Of a stretch of 64,000 nt of DNA, positions 26,782 to 35,173 are shown piece after piece. The notes under the pieces are model-generated. The model was not told the origin of the DNA and made no database searches. It saw only the letters and a list, made by a program, of their open reading frames with translations. The stretch comes from G963665975 sp963665975 (GTDB lineage: Bacteria; Bacteroidota; Rhodothermia; Rhodothermales; Bin80): NCBI GenBank assembly GCA_963665975.1, contig OY762508.1, forward strand, positions 744,001-808,000, written 5' to 3'. Made by a program: the position numbers and the translations under genes. Within the stretch, counting starts at the first letter, position 1; the number at the start of each line of letters is the position of its first letter.

Positions 26782-28605
26782 TCAGTCCTCCATTGACAGA
26801 ACAGCCAGAAACGCTTCCTGCGGCACCTCTATACTGCCTACATGTTTCATGCGCTTCTTGCCCTCCTTTTGTTTCTCCAGCAGCTTGCGCTTTCGCGTAA
26901 TATCGCCGCCGTAGCACTTGGCCGTAACATCCTTGCGCGTCGCCTTCACCGTGGAGCGGGCAATGACACGACTGCCTATGGCAGCCTGAATGGCCACTTC
27001 GAACATCTGCCGCGGGATGAGCTCCTTCAGTTTTGACGTAAGTTTGCGTCCCATGTCAAATGCTCGGTCGCGGTGCACGATCGTGCTCAGCGCATCGACG
27101 GCATCGCCGTTAATCAGCACGTCCAATTTTACAAGGTTACTGCGGCGGTACTCGGAAAACTCATAGTCGAACGAGGCATATCCACGACTTACACTCTTGA
27201 GCTTGTCGTAAAAGTCGAAGACAATTTCAGACAACGGCAATTCATATTCGAGGCTTACGCGCTCGGTATCCAAGTACGTCTGGTTAACGAAGATCCCCCG
27301 CCGATCCTGGCTCAACTTCATGAGATTGCCTATGTACTCTGTCGGGGTTATGATTTCAGCCTTGACATACGGTTCGCGTATGTGATCTTTCGAGCTGTCG
27401 GTAGGAACCTTGTTCGGGTTTTCGACGATGCGGACATCGCCGCTTGTCAGCACCACTTCATACTTGACGTTCGGCAGTGTCGTAATGATGTCAAGATTGA
27501 ACTCGCGATCCAGACGCTCCTGAACGATTTCCATGTGGAGGAGCCCAAGAAAGCCCACGCGAAACCCGAAGCCGAGCGCCACCGAAGTTTCTGGCTCGTA
27601 CGTTATGGCCGCGTCATTGAGTTGCAACCGCTCGAGCGAAGCCCGCAGATCTTCAAAATCTTCGGTACTCGCCGGGTATACGCCCGAGAACACCATCGGC
27701 TTGACTTCCCTGAAGCCCGAAATAGGCTCGGAGGCGGGGTGCCGGGCTTGCGTAATCGTGTCACCTACGCGCGTGTCTCGCACGTCTTTTATCGAGCCGA
27801 TGACATAGCCTACATCTCCCGCACAAAGCGTCTCCATCGGCTTCATGCCGAGCTGCAGAACACCGATTTCCTCCGCCGGGTATGTGCGACCTGTGGCCAT
27901 AAACAGCATCGGTTCGCGCCGCTTGAGTGTGCCCTCGAATACACGCACGTACGCCACGGCGCCCCGGTACTGATTGAAGATGGAATCAAATATCAATGCC
28001 TTCAGCGGACCGTCCGTATTGCCAGTCGGCTGCGGCACGCGCGCAATGATCGCCTCCAACACATCACGAATTCCTTCGCCGGTCTTGGCGCTGATGCGAA
28101 CAATATCTTCGGCGGGCTCTCCAAGCAATCCCTCAATAGACATGGCGACCGTGTCGGGGCGCGCACTGGGCAGGTCCACCTTGTTCATCACGGGGATAAT
28201 TTCCAGGTCACTATCGAGCGCGAGATAGAGGTTGCTAATCGTCTGCGCCTCTATGCCCTGCGCAGCATCCACTACCAGAATCGCGCCTTCGCACGCGGTT
28301 AGCGCGCGTGACACCTCGTAGCTGAAGTCCACATGGCCAGGCGTATCAATCAGGTTCAGCGTGTAGCACTCCCCGTCGCGCGCCACATACTCCATCCGGA
28401 TCGCGTGACTCTTGATGGTGATGCCCCGCTCGCGCTCCAGATCCATGGAGTCGAGCACCTGGTCCTGCATGTCTCGTTGAGCAACCGTGCCAGTAAGTTC
28501 CAGCAGCCGGTCGGCAAGCGTACTCTTGCCGTGGTCTATATGGGCAACAATACAGAAGTTGCGTATGTGACTTAGGTCAGCGGACATCCGAGCCAACGCG
28601 CGCAT
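26782..28605 (-). CDS. lepA: Elongation factor 4 (LepA GTPase)
   Basis: This 607-aa translational GTPase has G1 AHIDHGKS (21-28), G3 DTPGHVDF and G4 NKVD, with the LepA-specific C-terminal domain ending VGSIEVPQEAFLAVLS. EF4 acts on the ribosome, promoting back-translocation or late initiation steps under stress. The start at 28605 has GGAACGG about 8 bases upstream; the ATG at 28587 is an alternative. It leads the leftward operon with the exported protein and lepB. Confidence 0.96.
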   Translation of the reverse strand: MRALARMSADLSHIRNFCIVAHIDHGKSTLADRLLELTGTVAQRDMQDQVLDSMDLERERGITIKSHAIRMEYVARDGECYTLNLIDTPGHVDFSYEVSRALTACEGAILVVDAAQGIEAQTISNLYLALDSDLEIIPVMNKVDLPSARPDTVAMSIEGLLGEPAEDIVRISAKTGEGIRDVLEAIIARVPQPTGNTDGPLKALIFDSIFNQYRGAVAYVRVFEGTLKRREPMLFMATGRTYPAEEIGVLQLGMKPMETLCAGDVGYVIGSIKDVRDTRVGDTITQARHPASEPISGFREVKPMVFSGVYPASTEDFEDLRASLERLQLNDAAITYEPETSVALGFGFRVGFLGLLHMEIVQERLDREFNLDIITTLPNVKYEVVLTSGDVRIVENPNKVPTDSSKDHIREPYVKAEIITPTEYIGNLMKLSQDRRGIFVNQTYLDTERVSLEYELPLSEIVFDFYDKLKSVSRGYASFDYEFSEYRRSNLVKLDVLINGDAVDALSTIVHRDRAFDMGRKLTSKLKELIPRQMFEVAIQAAIGSRVIARSTVKATRKDVTAKCYGGDITRKRKLLEKQKEGKKRMKHVGSIEVPQEAFLAVLSMED

Positions 28606-29200
28606 TTGTTACCGTTCCAGCAAGTGCTTGCCCTGTGAAGCTTGACCGTACAGCGCACAGGCTCCCCTTTGAGGCAATCCGTCGGCAAGCACCCAAGATC
28701 CCGTGAACCGTCCAAGATGCATGCCGGCGCATCCGCCTTGCCTGCCAAGCCAGTGATTCAGGCGCCGCAAGATCCTCTGTGCCCAAGATCGGTTCCCCAA
28801 ACCCTCGCTTCTGTGTAACGAACACCCGTTCGCTGGCACCGACAATCCGTGCTTTCCACGAATAGTCCTGCTTCTCCCTGCGCGCGTCCCGCACCGCTCC
28901 AACTACCTTGCCAAGATTCATACTCTTCAATCGTTTGCGCGCGCTACCTAACAGAAAGGAGCATCCTCCGAAATTGCCAGTTTAACGGTGCTGCGCAGGA
29001 AATGTCCCATGAACCGGGCCACGCTGGCTGGCGTGTTGCCCGCAGCCGTCGGCCTACGTCAAGAAAAATCGACATTTAACCTCTTGGCCCTGCTTGTCGA
29101 AATCAATTCGTTTTAATTTAAGGACATTATATTCTTGTATTGTATGATATTGACTTGAATCTTGCATATACATGGCAAACGAACAAAAAGATCATACGCC
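28606..29200. other. Gap between lepA and a broken transposase, no confident gene
   Basis: A 117-codon minus-strand frame (28577-28930) overlaps the 5' end of lepA; only its first 30 residues (MNLGKVVGAVRDARREK) look protein-like. From 29080 the sequence turns AT-rich and should hold the promoter of the transposase relic. Confidence 0.4.
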
Positions 29201-29769
29201 ATGAAAAAGCAGAAAAGCGGGACGGGAAAGTCATGCAGGGACGGCGTTTTACTTGTGGAATTGTTCCAGCAATTTCCAGACAACGACACAGTCGAGAAGG
29301 GGCTGGAGTTTGCGCGTTGGGGCGAAGAGGGGCCAGAGTGCTCGCGCTGCGACAGCTGTGAACGCGTGAGCGAGGTACAGAGACACCGATCCATGAAGTG
29401 GTATTGCAACGCGTGCCGAATAAAGTTCAGTGTACGCACGGGCATGGTGTTTTCGCACTTCAAGATTCCGTTGCAGAAGTGGATAATCGGTATGTACCTT
29501 CAGTCAACCAACCTGAAAGGCGTGTCCAGCATGAAGCTCCACAGAGACTTGGACATTACGCACAAATCGGCATGGTTCATGGCCACCGCTTGCGCGGGGC
29601 CATGGAAGGTGAAACAGGACTATTTGGCGAGTCTGTTGAGGTGGACGACTCGTACTTCGGCGTCAAGGAGGCCAATAAGCCCACACACAAGAAGCTGAAC
29701 GCAGGATGCGGGACGATCGACAAGATGCTGCAGCGGACGACGGTCTTGCTGAAGAAAGGTGAGGCCTGA
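29201..29769 (+). pseudogene. IS1595-family (ISXO2-like) transposase, frameshifted and 3'-truncated
   Basis: From the ATG at 29201 the frame encodes the N-terminal zinc-ribbon part of an IS1595 transposase (CSRCDSCERVSEV, WYCNACRIKFSVRTG) and the strongly conserved STNLKGVSSMKLHRDL. Near 29580 the match moves to another frame (HRLRGAMEGE, VEVDDSYFGVKEANKPTHKK), which fits a one-base loss. That frame stops at 29769, well before the end of the DDE-type catalytic domain. Downstream sequence shows no clear continuation. It is non-functional; one Asp of the catalytic set remains (EVDDSYFG). Confidence 0.85.
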
Positions 29770-29892
29770 ACGGAGGTGACCGGGCTGCCGCTGGCTATCC
29801 GGCTCCGGGGCCTCGTAGTGTTCAAACTGCCCGGGCGGCCCAACAAAACAGCTCACTATGGCTGCCAAACCGTCGAAGTCAAGAATTCTACG

Positions 29893-30885
29893 CTATCTGC
29901 CTTGATAAGCGGGCCACCGCCACCCCTCAACGTAGAAGGTACTGCCACCCCAGTCTCCGAATACGCTGATGCTATCACTTAGAGCCGCTACAATAGGGTG
30001 GTTGCTGGTCCGGAATACGAGATTGCGGTTTGAGATATAAGCTACCTTTGTTAGGAGATCTTTGTCTGTTCGGATTTCGAAGTCGTAGTAACTGTCCGAG
30101 TTTCTGTCTTTGGCAACCCTCACTACAGCGGGACTCCCTGACGGCGATGTGCCTCCCATACCCCATGTCATCACACCGCCACCACAGCCTTGGGACCCAC
30201 TACCCCATTCCTCAATTCCATCCTCATCCATTATCGCGTAGCAGTATTCAATATCCTCATCCTCGGGAGCGTCTAACTTACACACCGCTGCAGGCTCATT
30301 ACACCCGACTGAGGTAAACACTCCGTCCTCAGCCGTAGCCCCGACGTCAGGCGCGTCTTCGTCTTCATGTCGCCAGCGTGCCAAAAAGGACGAATTGCCA
30401 GTAGCTATACGATACGTCACCTTCTCATCGACACTCTCGCCGCTATCCGATTGGCGACACGTCAGGCCTTCACTTCTATTTGATCCCATCGCAAAGTTGA
30501 AGCCGGGTGCCTTTACATTCCCCGGTCCTCCATCGATTGTGGTTGGATTCTCACAAGAATAAGCATGCGAATTCCTTGTAATAGTCGAAGCATTCCCCAA
30601 GAGCGAAGTGATAGTGAACACCCGTGCTTGGTACCTTGGTGGAGGAATCGCCTCTGAGCAAGCCGCTATGAATAGTTCGCCGTGGCCTGTGTCCCCTCCG
30701 ACAACTGTGTGACCGCAGTGGTTTAAAGCCTCATGCACCGACAAGCCCTGCATCGTGGATACCTCGTATTGCCTAGATGCCGGCTCTGTTAATGGAGCAT
30801 TGTCATCGATGACTGTTGCGTCTTCGCAGGAAATGCACAGAAGCAGCAAGAGGGCAACAAGCAATCGTCCGCCTATCCTCGACAT
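29893..30885 (-). CDS. Lipoprotein of unknown function
   Basis: The ATG at 30885 gives a lipoprotein signal peptide with the lipobox LLLCISC. The longer reading from 30942 would delay the signal. The 330-aa product is rich in Asp, Glu, Ser and Gly, with several Cys in the mature part (GLTCRQSD, VGCNEPAAVC, QGCGGGVMTWG) that may form disulfides. No known domain is recognised. Base composition is more AT-rich than neighbouring chromosomal genes, and it sits between two transposase loci, which suggests an accessory gene carried in by transfer. Confidence 0.7.
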   Translation of the reverse strand: MSRIGGRLLVALLLLLCISCEDATVIDDNAPLTEPASRQYEVSTMQGLSVHEALNHCGHTVVGGDTGHGELFIAACSEAIPPPRYQARVFTITSLLGNASTITRNSHAYSCENPTTIDGGPGNVKAPGFNFAMGSNRSEGLTCRQSDSGESVDEKVTYRIATGNSSFLARWRHEDEDAPDVGATAEDGVFTSVGCNEPAAVCKLDAPEDEDIEYCYAIMDEDGIEEWGSGSQGCGGGVMTWGMGGTSPSGSPAVVRVAKDRNSDSYYDFEIRTDKDLLTKVAYISNRNLVFRTSNHPIVAALSDSISVFGDWGGSTFYVEGWRWPAYQGR

Positions 30886-31282
30886 TAGCGGATTATGGAT
30901 TGGCAGGGGCTCGCGGCGCAAATAGTCGATCATCATATTCACGATTCAGTGTAGTTGAAGGTTTGGTATTGGTAAATGAATCTATCTGATACGAGGTTCC
31001 ACTTATTCTGACAAAGGATTTCCAACTGAGCGACATGATTTTCACGCTGGCTGGGAGTCAAATCTGGAACCTTTCGAAGCACCGGAGGCTTGCTGAACTG
31101 AGCGGCCTAGCTCTACCCTGTACCCAGTAATGACACTTGACATGGTGCGGAATTGATATCTTCGGATTATGTCCCGTTTTTGCTGTAAAAGGATCTTAAT
31201 GCATATCGCATAAAAAAGGTCACCGTCTTCCGTTAGGTTTGGGCTCGAATCACCAAACCACCCTAACGATCAACGATGACCT

Positions 31283-31376
31283 ATGACACAAATTACGTTA
31301 GACACAGATCAACTGAAAGATCTGTTTTCTGAGGACAATCCAATGCGGTTGCTGTTGGAGGAAGTTCTCAATACGG
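31283..31376 (+). CDS. IS256 transposase, exon 1
   Basis: These 94 bases encode the typical IS256 transposase start MTQITLDTDQLKDLF and then LLLEEVLNT plus one base of the next codon. Without splicing, the frame runs into the intron and stops within a few codons (GALG, stop). Joined to position 33301 it continues as V-L-E-A-E-M-T-E-H-L-G, the normal family sequence. The total spliced product is 407 aa, the usual length. Confidence 0.85.
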
Positions 31377-33300
31377 GTGCGTTAGGCTAACTGACGGCAG
31401 TACAGCGGGTGCAAGTCCCGCGTTACAAAGGTTTAACCAATCATGTATCTCCGCGAGCCGTGCATGGTCACTCATGAGGGTGGCGATGAAGCGTCGGCAG
31501 CGGTGTGCGTGGCCAGGGCTATTGAGCATCGAAAGAGACAATATCTGGGGTGCCGAGGTTCTCGGTATGGCCAAAGGCAACACCTGTTACTCCGTGTTGG
31601 TGAGGAGGAACAGGGCCCCACGGTGTCAAAGAACCCAGGGACGCGCATACGTACTACGTCGGGACCTGAGAGATCTTCACACTGCCTTGCTGTCGTGCAA
31701 GGCCGCAAAGGGAAGGAGGCAACTCTAAAGCCGGAGACGCACAGTGTGAAGAAGTCAGATGGCGCCATACGAGCTATGAACGCTGCGAACAAAGGGGAAC
31801 TATCCCCGGCGGAGTGGCGGGAGCAAAGGGCGCCAGCCAAGGGGAAACCGGAATGTCCGCACACGCACCAAGCGCAGGATTGGGCGCGCGTGTCACAGGG
31901 GATCGACCGGTTACGGCAATTCGTGAAACGGAAACCGAAGGAGCGTTTCACCACGCTACTGCACCACATCAACGTGGACTCCCTTAAGGCCGCTTTCTAC
32001 GCGCTTAAGCGCGATGCGGCAGCCGGGGTGGACGGCGTGACGTGGGAGGCGTATGCGGAAGGACTGGAAAGCCGTCTGGCAGACCTGTGCGACCGTGTAC
32101 ACAGCGGAGCATACCGGGCGACGCCGTCACGGCGAGTAGAGATACCCAAGCCGGATAGTGGTACACGACCGCTCGGCATCGCGGCACTGGAAGACAAGAT
32201 CGTCCAGAAGGCGATGGTGAAGTGCATCCTGACGCCTATTTACGAGGCGGAGTTTCACGGGTTCAGCTATGGGTTTCGGCCGGGGCGTGGCGCACATGAT
32301 GCGTTAGACGCACTGGCCTATGTGATTGAGCATCGGAAGGTCAGCTTCATAGTGGACGCCGACATTCGCAAGTTCTTTGACATGGTGGATCAGGAGTGGT
32401 TACTCCGCTTTCTGAAGCATCGTATTGGAGACAAGCGCGTGATACGTCTAATCACCAAGTGGTTGAAAGCGGGCGTGATGGAGGGACATCAATGGCAGAA
32501 GAGTACGAGAGGCACACCACAGGGTGCCGTCATTTCTCCGATACTCGCCAATGTCTATCTCCATTATGTGCTGGATCTCTGGTTTCAGGCGTGGCGCTCA
32601 ACACAACAGGTGCAGGGAGAGGCATACATCATCCGCTATGCGGATGATTTCGTGGTGGGATTCCAGTACAAACGGGAGGCAAGACGCTTTCTGCGACAAT
32701 TACGGGAGAGGCTCGAGAAGTTCGGGCTTAGCCTACACCCCGGCAAGACGCGCCTGTTGGAATTTGGGCGCTATGCCGAAAACAACCGCAGGAAACGGGG
32801 CTTGGGCCGCCCGGAGACGTTCGACTTTCTGGGTTTTACACATTATTGCCGTAAAGATCGGAAGGGACGCTTCGGCCTTGGACGCAAGCCCATTGCCAAA
32901 CGGATGGCCCGCTTCTTGAAGCGGGTGAAGGAAACGTTGATCCGACGCATGCATGAGGATGTGCAGGAAACGGGGCGCTGGCTGGGAAGGGTACTCAACG
33001 GATGGCTGAACTACTACGCCGTCCCGACGAGCTTTCCTTACCTGAAGCGCTGCTATCGACGCCTTAACTGGATATGGTGCAGAGTGATGCGGCGGCGCTC
33101 ACAAAAGGATCGAACCTCATGGGAGCGTCTAGCACGGTTGACCACGAAACACTGGCCTGCACTCGCCATCCGACACCCATGGCCGGACGCACGATTTACC
33201 GTCACGCACGCCGGTGCAACCCGAGGCAAGAGCCGGATGCGTTAGCGCGCACGTCCGGATCTGTGAGGGGGGCCCGGGGCAATCCGGGCCTCTACTCGAT
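31377..33300 (+). mobile_element. Group II intron inserted in the IS256 transposase gene
   Basis: The 5' end reads GTGCG, the group II consensus, and the 3' end is AT (AY consensus). Domain V starts near 33230 with GAGCCGGATGCG and the catalytic AGC triad, and its closing strand CGTCCGGATC is followed by a GC-rich domain VI hairpin (GGCCCGGGGCAATCCGGGCC). The boundaries were fixed by requiring consensus ends and a restored transposase frame; only 31377-33300 satisfies both. A candidate EBS1 (CCGTGTTG, from 31592) can pair with the eight bases before the 5' splice site (CAATACGG). It encodes its own reverse transcriptase/maturase. Confidence 0.88.
31746..33245 (+). CDS. ltrA: Group II intron-encoded reverse transcriptase/maturase
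   Basis: The likely start is the GTG at 31746 with GGAG upstream, giving 499 aa (KKSDGAIRAMNAANKGE); the open frame extends back to 31443. RT blocks are visible: AAAGVDGVTWEAY, EIPKPDSGTRPLGI, RGTPQGAVISPILANVYL and the catalytic YADD. Domain X (maturase) includes GRWLGRVLNGWLNYYAVPT. No HNH endonuclease domain follows, so retrohoming would use nicks at replication forks or other priming. The stop lies inside RNA domain V, a compact arrangement. All catalytic motifs are intact, so the intron may be active. Confidence 0.93.
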   Translation: MKKSDGAIRAMNAANKGELSPAEWREQRAPAKGKPECPHTHQAQDWARVSQGIDRLRQFVKRKPKERFTTLLHHINVDSLKAAFYALKRDAAAGVDGVTWEAYAEGLESRLADLCDRVHSGAYRATPSRRVEIPKPDSGTRPLGIAALEDKIVQKAMVKCILTPIYEAEFHGFSYGFRPGRGAHDALDALAYVIEHRKVSFIVDADIRKFFDMVDQEWLLRFLKHRIGDKRVIRLITKWLKAGVMEGHQWQKSTRGTPQGAVISPILANVYLHYVLDLWFQAWRSTQQVQGEAYIIRYADDFVVGFQYKREARRFLRQLRERLEKFGLSLHPGKTRLLEFGRYAENNRRKRGLGRPETFDFLGFTHYCRKDRKGRFGLGRKPIAKRMARFLKRVKETLIRRMHEDVQETGRWLGRVLNGWLNYYAVPTSFPYLKRCYRRLNWIWCRVMRRRSQKDRTSWERLARLTTKHWPALAIRHPWPDARFTVTHAGATRGKSRMR

Positions 33301-34430
33301 TGCTGGAAGCCGAGATGACCGAGCACCTGGGCGCTAAGCGCTACGAGCGCACAGAGAAGCGCCAGGCGTACCGCAATGGCACGCGTCAGCGGCGCTTGAG
33401 CACGCGTGTTGGAACGCTCACGTTGCGGGTGCCACAGTGCCGCGACGGATCGTTTTCGACAGAGTTGTTTAGCCGTTATCAGCGGTCCGAACAAGCGTTG
33501 GTGTTGTCCTTGATGGAGATGGTGCTTCAGGGTGTGTCTACGCGCAAGGTGACGAAGATCACTGAAGAGCTTTGTGGGACGAATTTTTCGAAGAGTACGG
33601 TCAGTCGGCTGTGTGGGGAGCTCGACGCCCGTGTGCACGCGTGGAAAGAGCGCGATCTGAGTCAGACGCGATATCCGTTCGTACTTGTGGATGCCCTGGT
33701 GATCAAAGTGCGGCGTCAGGGGGCGGTGCGACCCACGAGCCTGCTGATTGCGATTGGGATCAATGAGACCGGCTACAGGGAGATCCTGGGGGTCGCATTG
33801 GGCGATCAGGAGTCCGAAGCGAGTTGGTCCGCTTTGTTTGGGAGTTTGAAAGAGCGGGGACTGAAGGAGGTGGACATGATTGTTTCCGATGCCAATACGG
33901 GACTGGTCAAGGCAGCCGAGCGCTATTTCCAGGGCGCGATGTGGCAACGATGCCAGGTGCATCTGATGCGCAATGTGCTGGGCGCCACTCCCAAGGCGCA
34001 TCGGGCCGAGATGATGGAGCAGACGCGTCGGCTCTTTCGAAGTGAAAGCAAGAAAGAAGCGCGAGAGATATTCCGCAGTATGGCAGCCTACTTCGAAGGC
34101 AAGGCGGACAAGGCGCTCGATATCCTGGAGGACGGTCTGGAGGAGGCGACGCAGGTGTTAGTCTTACCCGCTCGGTACCGTCGCCGCTTACGTACCACGA
34201 ACATGGTGGAGCGCTTGAACGAGGAGATTCGTCGTCGGGAGCGGGTCATACGGATCTTTCCGAACGAGGCTTCGGCGGTGCGTCTGGTGGGTGCGCTACT
34301 GGCGGAGTGGCACGAGAAGTGGATCAGTGGTCGGCGCTATTTCGACATGGAGGAGTACTGGGACTCGAAACAAGCTCCCGCCCTTGTTCCTTCGGGACTC
34401 GGTCGTGAGCCTGCCATCCGAGCCGCTTGA
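33301..34430 (+). CDS. IS256 transposase, exon 2 (catalytic domain)
   Basis: Exon 2 encodes about 375 residues of IS256-family transposase: EMTEHLGAKRYERTEKR, VGTLTLRVPQCRDGSFSTEL, and the DDE set with Asp in VLVDALVIKVR, Asp in IVSDANTGL and Glu in MVERLNEEIRRRERVIRIFP. It is read from the second base of the codon split by the intron. Alone it could start at the TTG at 33300, but that would lack the first 32 residues. No stop or frameshift is present, so the spliced enzyme should be functional. Confidence 0.9.
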
Positions 34431-34449
34431 AGCCAACCCAACGGAAGAC

Positions 34450-34887
34450 CAAGGGACGCTCAGACTTGACGGAGAAAGGGGTACGGGTTGCGATCCGGTC
34501 CCGCGCCCCTACCTGAGTACACATACAACTGCTTCGAACCCTGCCGATCAACCCGGGGATCGCAGCAAGGCGCATCGGAATCATCCGTGCCGCTGGCATT
34601 CCCATGCTCGCCATGCCGTTGGGGTTGCCACCATCGATGCGTACCAACCGTCTCGCTCACACCTACGCCCGCCAGCTCATGCACAGGCTACGATAAGGGG
34701 AAGTCGGGCGCCAAGAAGGACGGAGACGGAACCCTGGAATGCGGTACATCGCACCAAAACCCGATCAAGCACAATCTTTTCGCTTACAGCGCTCTCCTGA
34801 AACCGCTACCACGTCCATTTTCCCACCAATACCTAGTTTTTTTCCCGCCAATGCCTAATTTGTGGATGTCCAACCCCGCGTTTATAG
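34450..34887. other. Non-coding stretch between intact and decayed IS256 ends
   Basis: No open frame here resembles a protein, although frames without stops exist on the plus strand up to 34919. The sequence between the two IS256 3' ends could be host DNA or IS debris. No tRNA, terminator or tandem repeat was found. Confidence 0.4.
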
Positions 34888-35012
34888 ACAACCACTATTA
34901 CGGCATGGAGGTGTACTGAAACTCGAAGCAAACGCAGGCTCCCTCCCTCGCCCCTTCGGGGCTCGATCGGGAGCCTGCCGTCCGAGCCGCTTGAAGCCAA
35001 ACCAACCGAAGG
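34888..35012 (+). pseudogene. Relic of the 3' end of a second IS256 element
   Basis: About 125 bases align with the end of the intact IS256 copy (34330-34447). The coding tail YFDMEEYW-DSKQAP appears as YYGMEVY-stop-NSKQTQ, followed by LAPSGLDREPAVRAA and a stop, then the inverted-repeat-like AAGCCAAACCAACCGAAGG. The Trp codon TGG has become TGA. The 5' part of this copy is missing. It shows an older IS256 insertion beside the present one. Confidence 0.75.
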
Positions 35013-35173
35013 CGAATTTACAGCATACTTGGGACTCAACTAACTCCTGCCACACCGAAATTGTCGCATAGATCAGAGGTTCCTTAAGTATATATCGCCT
35101 AATTTAATACGGCGATTGTGTGCGGCTCTCGTAAATTGTACGCATCCTTCATACACTCAAAACCCTCGCACCG

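Larger units (their letters stand above)
31225..34449 (+). mobile_element. IS256-family insertion sequence carrying a group II intron
   Basis: Inverted repeats bound the element: GTCTTCCGTTAGGTTT at 31225-31240, and the complement of 34435-34449, which reads GTCTTCCGTTGGGTT. Outer limits are approximate because target duplications were not resolved. Inside lies an IS256-type transposase gene whose first 94 bases are separated from the rest by a 1924-base group II intron. Confidence 0.75.

Noticed and set aside
27073..28302. Long 409-codon plus-strand frame opposite lepA
   Set aside because: It is the antisense shadow of a well-conserved gene and has no recognisable domain.
28577..28930. Minus-strand frame whose first residues (MNLGKVVGAVRDARREK) recall EutN/CcmL microcompartment shell proteins
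   Set aside because: The likeness fades after about 30 residues, the frame overlaps lepA, the rest is not protein-like, and no other microcompartment gene is present.
31443..31745. N-terminal 101 codons before the maturase start
   Set aside because: This part lies in structured intron RNA (domains I-IV), lacks RT-family similarity, and a GTG with a ribosome-binding site follows at 31746.
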